From Cyclobacteriaceae bacterium (GTDB lineage Bacteria > Bacteroidota > Bacteroidia > Cytophagales > Cyclobacteriaceae), in contig VFKK01000136.1 of the NCBI GenBank assembly GCA_009885605.1, positions 1-5,291 of the forward strand: DNA of 5,291 bases. Reading direction: 5' to 3'. The notes under the pieces are model-generated. The model saw nothing but the letters and a program-made list of their open reading frames with translations, ran no database searches and was not told where the DNA came from. Positions 1 through 5,291 of the stretch are shown piece after piece. Numbering within the stretch: position 1 is the stretch's first letter; the number at the start of each line of letters is the position of its first letter. Both the position numbers and the translations under genes were made by a program.

Positions 1-402
1 GAAATTGCCAAGCAGGTTACTACAATGGTTCATAGCAAATCGGATTTTGAGATGGCCGAAAAAGCTTCAGAAATTCTATTTGGCAAGTCCTCTACAGAAG
101 ATCTTGCATCACTTGACGAACGAACGTTCCTGTCCGTTTTCGATGGGGTTCCACAGGTTCAGGTGAAGCGTGAAGAATACTCTGCTTTGAATGACGTACT
201 CGACCTTTTTGGCGACATTACTCAACAAGTGATTTTCCCTTCCAAAGGTGAAGCACGCAAAATGATCCAAGGTGGTGGGGTAAGTATCAACAAAGCAAAA
301 GTAGAGAACCCTAATCAACTTATTCAGTTTGGTTTGCTTCAGCAAAAATACCTACTGGTACAGAAAGGAAAGAAAAACTACTACATTATCGAAGTGATTT
401 AA
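1..402 (+). CDS. tyrS: Tyrosyl-tRNA synthetase, C-terminal part (5' end outside window)
   Basis: This is the last 133 residues of a class I tyrosyl-tRNA synthetase, the cytoplasmic enzyme that charges tRNA-Tyr with tyrosine. The frame is open from base 1, so the ATG at 25 is internal and not the start. The opening residues (EIAKQVTTMVHS, then EKASEILFG) match the linker after the catalytic domain of bacterial TyrRS. Residues about 65-133 form the S4-type RNA-binding domain: S81-K-G-E-A-R followed by GGGVSIN and a GKKNYYII ending, closely parallel to the SRGQARK and RGKKNY segments of the E. coli protein. Family members are about 420-430 residues, so roughly 300 residues, including the HIGH and KMSKS motifs, lie upstream of the window. 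It ends at TAA (400-402) and is followed by a hairpin terminator, so it is probably not co-transcribed with the next gene. Identification is firm. Confidence 0.95.
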   Translation, partial: EIAKQVTTMVHSKSDFEMAEKASEILFGKSSTEDLASLDERTFLSVFDGVPQVQVKREEYSALNDVLDLFGDITQQVIFPSKGEARKMIQGGGVSINKAKVENPNQLIQFGLLQQKYLLVQKGKKNYYIIEVI

Positions 403-420
403 GTAAGTGATGCTTAGCGT

Positions 421-456
421 AAAAGGGCTTGATTAATGAAATCTGGCCTTTTTTTT
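421..456 (+). terminator. Probable intrinsic terminator of tyrS
   Basis: Starting 18 bases after the tyrS stop, AAAAGGGCT (421-429) can pair with GGCCTTTTT (445-453). This gives a stem of about 9 pairs with two G-T wobbles, a loop of about 15 bases, and a run of eight T (449-456) that forms the 3' arm and tail. The large loop and wobbles make it weaker than the terminator at 2672-2706. Its position and T-run fit an end for the tyrS transcript. Confidence 0.55.
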
Positions 457-486
457 GGGTAATTTTTTATATCTACAAAAAATTAA

Positions 487-520
487 TCTGATTTTTTTTG
501 ACCCAAGTTTAATACCTTTG
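487..520 (+). promoter_or_regulatory. Candidate Bacteroidota promoter for the TetR-amidohydrolase operon
   Basis: TACCTTTG at 513-520 is an exact match to the Bacteroidota -7 consensus TAnnTTTG, and its end lies 30 bases before the ATG at 551. A one-mismatch -33 element (TCTG, 487-490, against TTTG) sits 22 bases upstream, at the wide end of the accepted spacing. A better TTTG at 497-500 is only 12 bases away, which is too close. The -7 match is visible, but the assignment as a promoter is inferred. Confidence 0.45.
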
Positions 521-548
521 AGTTCATTTTTAGGATACAACGAACTCA
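519..548. repeat. Inverted repeat in the TetR gene leader (possible operator)
   Basis: TGAGTTC (519-525) and GAACTCA (542-548) are perfect 7-base inverted arms separated by 16 bases. They fill the stretch from the end of the putative -7 element to just before the ATG at 551. TetR-family regulators often bind palindromes over their own promoters, so this could be an autoregulatory operator or a leader hairpin. A 7-base inverted repeat can occur by chance in a region of this size, so confidence is low. Confidence 0.25.
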
Positions 549-550
549 TC

Positions 551-1246
551 ATGGCAGGCGAAAAAAATAAAGAAAAACTCATACTTGATTCAGCAGTAGC
601 ACTTTTTACCAGCAATGGATTTCAGGCTACCAGGATGGAAGATGTGGCCAAAAAGGCCGGAATCAGCAAAGGTCTTACTTACTTTTACTACAAAAACAAA
701 GAAGATCTTTTCATGGCTTTGACCAAGAAAGCCTTTGATCAGTTCAAAGATGAATTCAGGGACGTATATCGCTCCAAAGGAAAATCCGGGCTTGATATGA
801 TCAATGATTTGGTTAAAAGAATACCTGAGTATGCACGTAAAAATCAAGTTTATTACGACGCAATTTTGAATTTTCTGGATCTTATGAAAAAATACAACGA
901 TCCAAAGCAAAGAGTTTTAATCAGTCCGCTGATTCTGCAAAGCGTTCATTTCCAAAAACTCCTGGAAATCCATCACGAACCGGCAAAAATCGGGGTAATG
1001 ATGGTCAGTCAGGGAATCAAGGATGGAAGCATAAGACCTGAGCTTCAACCGGAAATCACGTTCTACACTATTTGGAGTATGGTTATTGGCTACGAAAAAA
1101 TGAGCGGTCCGATTGAGTACGAAGGAAAGGAAACCAAAATAAATCCTGAAAACTGGCAGCCCGGATTTTTGAAACTTCTTCAGGATATGCTGAAAGGTAC
1201 CATTCAAGCCACCAAACCAAATACGGTTCAGACCAGTCTTTTCTAA
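551..1246 (+). CDS. TetR/AcrR-family transcriptional regulator
   Basis: This encodes 231 residues, a normal length for a one-component TetR-family DNA-binding protein that responds to a small ligand. The N-terminal helix-turn-helix domain is clear at about residues 8-55: ILDSAVALFTSNGF, then TRMEDVAKKAGISKG and the signature LTYFYYKNKEDLF. The remaining ~175 residues would form the helical ligand-binding and dimerisation domain, which is divergent, so the ligand cannot be predicted. The frame is open back to 455, but ATG 551 is chosen: it starts immediately before the conserved helix 1, and the upstream part (rich in F, L and I) overlaps the putative promoter and lacks TetR character. The stop (1244-1246) is 1 base from the start of the amidohydrolase, so the two are almost certainly one operon. 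Likely roles are autoregulation and control of that partner; this is inferred from layout only. Confidence 0.92.
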   Translation: MAGEKNKEKLILDSAVALFTSNGFQATRMEDVAKKAGISKGLTYFYYKNKEDLFMALTKKAFDQFKDEFRDVYRSKGKSGLDMINDLVKRIPEYARKNQVYYDAILNFLDLMKKYNDPKQRVLISPLILQSVHFQKLLEIHHEPAKIGVMMVSQGIKDGSIRPELQPEITFYTIWSMVIGYEKMSGPIEYEGKETKINPENWQPGFLKLLQDMLKGTIQATKPNTVQTSLF

Positions 1247-1247
1247 A

Positions 1248-2546
1248 ATGAAATTCAGAAACATCTTTTTCATGGCTGCCCTTTTAATAGGATGCCAGGA
1301 AAAGCCGCAAATTGATATACTCATTAAAAATATCAACATCGTGGATATTGAAGGCGATTCAATTCTGAATTCTCATTATGTCCTGATCCGGCAGGACACC
1401 ATTTTTGCAATTGGAGATGAGATTTTGGCAAGTCAATACAATCCTGCTGAAACCATCGACGGAGAAGGTAAATTTCTAATGCCCGGACTTTGGGACAACC
1501 ATGTGCATTTTGGCGGAGCCGGATACATTGATGAAAATGTACAATTACTTCCACTTTACCTGGCATTTGGTGTGACCACTGTGCGGGATGCTTCAGGAGA
1601 CATTAGTCTGGAAGTGCTTAAGTGGAGGGATGAAATCAATGAGCGAAAACGAATCGGTCCAAAGATTTTGACTTCAGGTCCAAAAATCGAAGGAATTGAA
1701 TCTATCTGGCCGGGTGATTTGGAAGTCAGCTCAAGCGATGAACTTGATAAGGCGTTGGATTCATTGGAGATACTGAAAGTTGATTTTGTGAAAATCACAG
1801 ATAACACCATGAAACCTGCTCTTTTTATGGAGGCTATCAAAAAAGCGACCGCTCGCGGCTGGAGTGTATCTGGTCATATTCCTGCTGCTTTGACTTTGGA
1901 TCAGGTTTCCAAAGCCGGTCAAAAAACTGTGGAGCATCTTGGCTATATGCTCCGAGCCAGCACACCGAAAGAATCAGAAATAAGCGCGGGAAGAGCTTCC
2001 GGGAAATTGACCTCGATAGAAGCCAATGCCATTCAAATGGAAACCTTGGATGATTCTGTAGCGATGGCAAATTTCCGCCAATTGGCCTCCCAAGGAACAG
2101 GTGTGGTTCCTACACTATTGATCAGTTATAACATCGCCTACCTGGACGAAAACGAATTTGAAAAGGATACCATCCTCAATTATCTGGGACCCATGCTGAA
2201 GGAAAGCTATCAATGGAGAATTCAGAGAATGGCAACCGACACACCTGAAGACAGGCAGAATCGAAAAGATGGATTTGAAGCAGCGGCCAGATTATTACCG
2301 ATGATTCAGGAATCAGGAATGAAAATAATTGCCGGTACCGATGCCGGTTACCTCAACACCTATGATTATCCTGGACTCGCTATTCACTTGGAGCTTCAGA
2401 AATTCGTGGAATACGGATTAACTCCGAGAGAAGCATTAATTGCTTCAGTTATTAACGGACCGGGATACTTTGGGATGGAAAAAGAGTTTGGAGCAGTAAA
2501 AGTTGGTAAAAGTGCAAACCTGCTTTTGTTAAACTCAAATCCTTGA
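1248..2546 (+). CDS. Amidohydrolase-superfamily lipoprotein, ended by an in-frame TGA
   Basis: This encodes 432 residues up to TGA 2544-2546. It is a metal-dependent hydrolase of the amidohydrolase family, resembling the imidazolonepropionase/prolidase-like group; the substrate is unknown. The N-terminus is a short lipoprotein signal peptide: K2 and R4, a hydrophobic stretch, then lipobox LIGC with C16 as lipidation site, so the enzyme is probably membrane-anchored outside the cytoplasm. Expected metal and catalytic residues are present in order: H85-V-H87 after an MPGLWDNH segment, K182 in VDFVKI (candidate carbamylated or bridging lysine), H210 in SGHIP, H230 in VEHLGY, and D365 in AGTDAG. 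The start lies 1 base after the TetR stop. The ending is odd: the protein stops within the C-terminal beta-sandwich strand at LLLLNSNP, where relatives usually continue as NPLE plus 30-45 residues, and the frame downstream does exactly that (see 2547-2672). Activity of the shortened form is uncertain. Confidence 0.88.
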   Translation: MKFRNIFFMAALLIGCQEKPQIDILIKNINIVDIEGDSILNSHYVLIRQDTIFAIGDEILASQYNPAETIDGEGKFLMPGLWDNHVHFGGAGYIDENVQLLPLYLAFGVTTVRDASGDISLEVLKWRDEINERKRIGPKILTSGPKIEGIESIWPGDLEVSSSDELDKALDSLEILKVDFVKITDNTMKPALFMEAIKKATARGWSVSGHIPAALTLDQVSKAGQKTVEHLGYMLRASTPKESEISAGRASGKLTSIEANAIQMETLDDSVAMANFRQLASQGTGVVPTLLISYNIAYLDENEFEKDTILNYLGPMLKESYQWRIQRMATDTPEDRQNRKDGFEAAARLLPMIQESGMKIIAGTDAGYLNTYDYPGLAIHLELQKFVEYGLTPREALIASVINGPGYFGMEKEFGAVKVGKSANLLLLNSNP

Positions 2547-2672
2547 GAATCAATTGAATCAACTTTAGACATTGAAAGAGTAGTCAAAGACGGAGTTTTT
2601 TATTCCAGATCTGCTCTGGACCAGATGCTGGCTGAAATCAAAAAATGGGTTGCTGAAAAAGAAGCCAACTAA
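2547..2672 (+). other. In-frame 41-codon continuation of the amidohydrolase after TGA
   Basis: Directly after TGA 2544-2546 the same reading frame stays open for 41 codons to TAA 2670-2672. It begins ESIESTLDIERVVKDG, then VFYSRSALDQML, and ends in a charged helix (EIKKWVAEKEAN). This is the usual C-terminal tail of the family: the segment after NPLE, then a strand of the form VVKDGxxY that closes the beta-sandwich domain, then a helix. It is therefore the missing end of the same gene, not a separate one; no plausible start exists here apart from an internal ATG (2625) with 15 codons. Without the TGA the product would be 474 residues, and its stop would sit at the base of the terminator hairpin. 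The TGA may be a recent nonsense change, a sequencing error or a readthrough site. Confidence 0.85.
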
Positions 2673-2706
2673 AAAAAAGACCCGGTTTGAAGCCGGGTCT
2701 TTTTTT
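2672..2706. terminator. Bidirectional intrinsic terminator between convergent genes
   Basis: A perfect 14-base inverted repeat (2672-2685 and 2693-2706) with core GACCCGG/CCGGGTC encloses the 7-base loop TTTGAAG. It is flanked by an A-run on the left (2671-2678) and a T-run on the right (2700-2706). It can therefore end transcription of the amidohydrolase operon on the + strand and of the peptide transporter on the - strand, whose stop at 2720 lies 13 bases away. The upstream gene's extended-frame stop TAA (2670-2672) overlaps its first base. Confidence 0.93.
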
Positions 2707-2719
2707 CGATAGTAACTTT

Positions 2720-4405
2720 TTAATGGACGTTTCCCATCATTTTTTTAATGATCGGGCTGAGTACCAAAAGTAATGCAGCCGAACCTACAACGGTATAAAC
2801 GATCATAAGGAATTGGTCGGGCATAGCAGCCAAACCTTCTTCTGTTCCCCCGCTCGCCTCACCGGCGATTAATCCGGCGAAAAGATTACCAAGCGCAATT
2901 GACATAAACCAGATTCCCATCATCTGACCCGCATAAGCTCTAGGTGCCAATTTTGTTACTAAGCTTAGTCCAACTGGTGAAAGACTCAACTCTCCAAATG
3001 TGTGGATCATGAAAGTCATAATTAACCAGGTTGGTGCGGCAAGTTCACCTGAGGCAGCGATTTTGGTTGCGAAGTACATGACAAAGAAACCAACTCCAAG
3101 AAGTAACAAGCCGAAAGTGAACTTCAGAGGTGAGCTTGGCTCAAGGTTTCTCCTACCCAACCAAACCCAAAGTGCACCAAAAAAAGGAGCGAAAATGATG
3201 ACAAAAAGTGAGTTGATTGATTGGAAATAGCTGGTTGGAATTTCCCATCCCAAAATGGTCCTATCCATAAATCGCTCTGCAAAAAGATTCAATGTCGAAC
3301 CAGCCTGCTCGAATCCAGACCAGAACATGGCTGAAAACAAGAACAATATTGCGATTACGCCCACCTTATTTTTGTCAGCTTTGCTTAATCCTCCAAACGC
3401 AATCACATAGCCCAAATAACCAAAAGCCACCAACGCAATTACTGTTCCCGAGGCACTTGCTATCGCGGAAGCGTTGACTGGGATGACGCCCATCAACATA
3501 ACTCCGACTAAAGCAATAAGAACTATCACGACAACTGATACAATAGATTTAAGCTTCTTTTGGCTTTTTCGTTCCGTATCAGTTGTGATTAAAGGCGGCT
3601 CGCCATACCCATCCAAAGTAGCTCCGGAAAGTTTATATTGAATCAGTCCAAAGACCATTCCCAGCCCGGCCAATCCAAATCCTAAATGCATGTCATATGT
3701 TGCCATCGTACCGCAAGCCAAAGGAGCAATAAAACCTCCAATGTTGATGCCCATGTAGAAAATAGAAAAACCTGCATCTCTTTTGGAGCTTCCGTCCGGA
3801 TAGAGTTGACCAACAATTGAGCTAATATTTGGCTTTAGTAAGCCGGTTCCAACCACTATTAAAATAAGGCCGAGAAAAAATGAAGCAGTATCTATACTTG
3901 TTAATTCTACTTTCTCTCCGGTAGAACCATTTAGCAAAGCCGCAATTCCAGGCATTGCCATCATAAAGTGACCAAGCGCAATTATAATACCCCCATACCA
4001 AACTGACTTTTTCAATCCAAAAAGTCGATCTGCTAACCAGCCCCCGGGAAGCGCAAGAAGGTACACGCCCATTGTATAGAGTCCGTAAATCGCACCGGCG
4101 GTTTTGTCATCAAATCCCAAACCTCCATCAATGATTGCTTTTGTCATGAAGAGAATTAAGAGAGCTCTCATTCCATAGTAGCTAAATCGCTCCCACATTT
4201 CTGTGAAAAAAAGAGTCATCAAACCTTTTGGGTGTCCAAAAATTGTTGGGCCTTCAAATTCAGGTGTAAGTTGTTTTTCCAAGGATCGTATTATTTGGGT
4301 GAATTCTTTTTTTACAATGATACACGTTTTTACCACTTTTTTCCAAAGTTCATCATACGGTAAGTTCGACCCGTTTCCAAATAAAACCTCCTTTAAGTAA
4401 TTCAT
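2720..4405 (-). CDS. POT/PTR2-family proton-coupled di/tripeptide transporter
   Basis: This encodes 561 residues from ATG 4405. It is an inner-membrane major-facilitator protein that imports di- and tripeptides with protons. Diagnostic motifs, numbered from this ATG: FGHPKGL (56-62); the TM1 ExxERF motif E69-M-W-E72-R73-F74 followed by SYYGMR; GGWLADRLFG after TM2; GTGLLKPN in TM4 with conserved K191; FYMGINIGG in TM5 (PTR2 signature); WSGFEQ in TM7 with E366; and LSPVGLSLVTKLAP in TM10. About 14 hydrophobic segments are visible, including the two extra helices (about 288-337) typical of bacterial members. The N-terminus is unusual: about 55 hydrophilic residues precede FGHPKGL, where relatives generally have 10-20. 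A TTG at 4282 (residue 42) would give a 520-residue protein of normal shape; a TTG at 4414 would add 3 residues. The gene stands alone, convergent with the amidohydrolase and divergent from pckA. The family call is firm; the start and exact substrate are not. Confidence 0.93.
   Translation of the reverse strand: MNYLKEVLFGNGSNLPYDELWKKVVKTCIIVKKEFTQIIRSLEKQLTPEFEGPTIFGHPKGLMTLFFTEMWERFSYYGMRALLILFMTKAIIDGGLGFDDKTAGAIYGLYTMGVYLLALPGGWLADRLFGLKKSVWYGGIIIALGHFMMAMPGIAALLNGSTGEKVELTSIDTASFFLGLILIVVGTGLLKPNISSIVGQLYPDGSSKRDAGFSIFYMGINIGGFIAPLACGTMATYDMHLGFGLAGLGMVFGLIQYKLSGATLDGYGEPPLITTDTERKSQKKLKSIVSVVVIVLIALVGVMLMGVIPVNASAIASASGTVIALVAFGYLGYVIAFGGLSKADKNKVGVIAILFLFSAMFWSGFEQAGSTLNLFAERFMDRTILGWEIPTSYFQSINSLFVIIFAPFFGALWVWLGRRNLEPSSPLKFTFGLLLLGVGFFVMYFATKIAASGELAAPTWLIMTFMIHTFGELSLSPVGLSLVTKLAPRAYAGQMMGIWFMSIALGNLFAGLIAGEASGGTEEGLAAMPDQFLMIVYTVVGSAALLLVLSPIIKKMMGNVH
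4315..4347 (-). promoter_or_regulatory. Possible internal promoter for a shorter transporter
   Basis: Read on the - strand, TTTG (4347-4344) is followed after exactly 21 bases by TATCATTG (4322-4315), one mismatch from TAnnTTTG. That spacing is typical for Bacteroidota promoters. Transcription would start near 4308, about 26 bases before the in-frame TTG at 4282, which would remove the odd N-terminal extension. The match is imperfect and lies in AT-rich DNA, so it is only a hint. Confidence 0.3.
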
Positions 4406-4429
4406 TCTTGCCAATTCTTTATTGTCCCA

Positions 4430-4458
4430 AAAATCAAAACAAATAAAATTTTGATTTT
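4430..4458. repeat. Perfect 10-base inverted repeat in divergent promoter region
   Basis: AAAATCAAAA (4430-4439) and TTTTGATTTT (4449-4458) are exact reverse complements around a 9-base spacer. A third copy of the right arm lies at 4496-4505 and covers the -33 box of the pckA promoter. The arrangement could be a regulator-binding site or simply low-complexity AT sequence. The symmetry is directly visible; any function is inferred. Confidence 0.45.
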
Positions 4459-4496
4459 GCTCCGTAATCGATTGTAAAGCTAAAAAATGAGGTTTT

Positions 4497-4531
4497 TTTG
4501 ATTTTATTTTTAACAGTTTTCACTAATTTTG
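4497..4531 (+). promoter_or_regulatory. Bacteroidota-type promoter for pckA
   Basis: TAATTTTG (4524-4531) matches the -7 consensus TAnnTTTG exactly, and TTTG (4497-4500) supplies a -33 element 23 bases upstream, at the upper end of the known spacing range. Transcription would begin near 4537, leaving a short leader of about 30 bases before ATG 4567. No Shine-Dalgarno sequence precedes the start, as is usual in this phylum. Confidence 0.6.
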
Positions 4532-4566
4532 AGTAAATAATTTTCAGTTTAAAAACCCAATATGAT

Positions 4567-5291
4567 ATGCAGGACTTAGTTCTGGATCCCCAAATCTCCT
4601 CTACCTCTTTTCTTGATTTTCAAACCAAGGGAACCGAATTCTACAACCTATCGGCTGCAGAATTAATAGAGCAAGCCTTAGCCAGAAAAGAAGGCTATCT
4701 GACTTCCACCGGCGCTTTTATGGCTGACACTGGTAAGTTCACAGGAAGATCTCCACTGGATCGATTTATAGTGCTCGATGAGAAAACCCGCGATTCAGTT
4801 TGGTGGGGAGAGATCAACATCCCCTTTGATTCAAGCAAATTCGAAGGTTTACTTTCCAAAATGAAAACATACCTAAGTGGAAAAGACCTTTTTGTCAGAG
4901 ATGCTTTTGCAGGAGCAGATCCAAATTACCGAATGAACATCCGAGTGATCAATACCTTAGCTTGGCACAATCTTTTTTGCCTAAACATGTTCCTCAGGCC
5001 CAATGAGTCAGAACTGGAGGATTTTCAGAATGATTTCACCATTATTTGCGCTCCGGAATTCCACGCGGATCCGGAAGAAGACGGGACCAAAAATCTAAAT
5101 TTTGCAATTCTGGATTTAACCAGAAGAATCATTCTGATCGGCGGAACCGGTTATGCTGGAGAGATGAAGAAAGGCATTTTTTCAGTTCTCAACTTCCTAT
5201 TGCCTACCGAAAGAAATATACTCTCCATGCACTGCTCCGCAAACATTGGTGAAGAAGGAGATACTGCCATTTTCTTTGGATTATCAGGAAC
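4567..5291 (+). CDS. pckA: Phosphoenolpyruvate carboxykinase (ATP), N-terminal part (3' end outside window)
   Basis: The frame opens at ATG 4567 and runs uninterrupted to the window edge, giving 241 complete codons of a family usually about 530-540 residues long. The enzyme converts oxaloacetate plus ATP to phosphoenolpyruvate, CO2 and ADP in the cytoplasm, the entry step of gluconeogenesis. Recognised segments: TGRSPLDRF with R61 (substrate-binding arginine, like R65 of E. coli), DAFAGADPNYR, LAWHNLFC, the signature GGTGYAGEMKKGIFSVLNF with Y196, K201 and K202 (matching Y207, K212 and K213), and SMHCSANIG with H222 (the metal ligand, like H232). The window ends in FFGLSG, the beginning of the P-loop that binds ATP. 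The start is supported because it precedes the expected N-terminal region by a normal length and follows a good promoter; another ATG at 4562 is out of frame. The GTP-dependent type is excluded by these motifs. Confidence 0.96.
   Translation, partial: MQDLVLDPQISSTSFLDFQTKGTEFYNLSAAELIEQALARKEGYLTSTGAFMADTGKFTGRSPLDRFIVLDEKTRDSVWWGEINIPFDSSKFEGLLSKMKTYLSGKDLFVRDAFAGADPNYRMNIRVINTLAWHNLFCLNMFLRPNESELEDFQNDFTIICAPEFHADPEEDGTKNLNFAILDLTRRIILIGGTGYAGEMKKGIFSVLNFLLPTERNILSMHCSANIGEEGDTAIFFGLSG

Larger units (their letters stand above)
4406..4566. promoter_or_regulatory. Divergent intergenic region between transporter and pckA
   Basis: This 161-base, strongly AT-rich gap separates the divergent starts of the peptide transporter (4405) and pckA (4567) and must hold pckA's promoter and probably the transporter's. 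Visible content: three TTTTGATTTT elements (4430-4439 inverted, 4449-4458, 4496-4505), the 8-base palindrome AATCGATT (4466-4473), and a rightward promoter (4497-4531). For the leftward gene the best -7 I find upstream of ATG 4405 is TTGTTTTG (4442-4435, one mismatch), without a clear -33 partner. No RNA gene or small ORF with coding character is seen. Confidence 0.6.

Noticed and set aside
455..550. Upstream extension of the TetR frame (32 extra residues from 455)
   Set aside because: It overlaps the tyrS terminator T-run and the putative promoter, has no TetR-like character, and ATG 551 gives a standard N-terminus.
917..1339. 140-codon open frame on the - strand across the TetR gene end
   Set aside because: It lies antisense to two well-identified genes and shows no recognisable domain; it is a shadow of the real coding frames. 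The same applies to the other overlapping antisense frames.
2544..2546. Selenocysteine or recoded TGA in the amidohydrolase
   Set aside because: Homologous positions are typically leucine rather than cysteine, the site is far from the catalytic residues, and I see no convincing recoding hairpin just downstream; a point mutation or sequence error is simpler.
4387..4393. AAGGAGG on the - strand, a perfect Shine-Dalgarno sequence near the transporter start
   Set aside because: It lies inside the long-form reading frame (codons 5-7), no in-frame start codon follows at a suitable distance, and Bacteroidota rarely rely on this signal.
4562..4579. Five-codon mini-ORF (MICRT) overlapping the pckA start out of frame
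   Set aside because: It is very short, composed by chance from the overlapping ATGATATG, and there is no evidence for translational coupling or attenuation.
5046..5252. 68-codon + strand frame inside pckA
   Set aside because: It is out of frame with pckA, whose own frame is open and carries clear family motifs across this stretch.

Overview
The window looks like an ordinary chromosomal segment from a Bacteroidota bacterium, possibly a Cytophagales/Cyclobacteriaceae-type organism. The grounds are moderately AT-rich DNA, TAnnTTTG-type -7 promoter elements, no usable Shine-Dalgarno sequences in front of the starts, and the style of the proteins. The lineage is inferred from these features; no database was searched.

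Layout, left to right. (1) Positions 1-402, + strand: the 3' end of tyrS (tyrosyl-tRNA synthetase, C-terminal S4 RNA-binding domain), then a probable intrinsic terminator at 421-456. (2) Positions 551-2546, + strand: a likely two-gene operon with a 1-bp gap, made of a TetR/AcrR-family regulator and a lipoprotein of the metal-dependent amidohydrolase superfamily. The amidohydrolase frame is stopped by a TGA at 2544-2546. The same frame then stays open for 41 more codons with family-like C-terminal sequence, to a TAA at 2670-2672 that abuts the terminator. (3) Positions 2672-2706: a strong hairpin with A and T tracts on its two sides, a bidirectional terminator between convergent genes. (4) Positions 2720-4405, - strand: a POT/PTR2-family proton-coupled di/tripeptide transporter with about 14 membrane segments and an unusual, questionable hydrophilic N-terminal extension. 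(5) Positions 4406-4566: a divergent AT-rich intergenic region with three copies of TTTTGATTTT (one inverted) and a good Bacteroidota promoter facing right. (6) Position 4567 to the window end, + strand: the 5' portion of pckA (ATP-type phosphoenolpyruvate carboxykinase), cut by the window edge inside its P-loop.

The genes are mostly independent housekeeping or metabolic units: translation, peptide uptake, gluconeogenesis. The only pair likely to work together is the TetR regulator and the amidohydrolase. The transporter and pckA share only an upstream region, and whether they are co-regulated is unknown.

I see no mobile element, CRISPR array, tRNA/rRNA gene, defence system or other novel multi-gene system here. 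The observation most worth checking is the in-frame TGA in the amidohydrolase, followed by the start-site ambiguity of the transporter.
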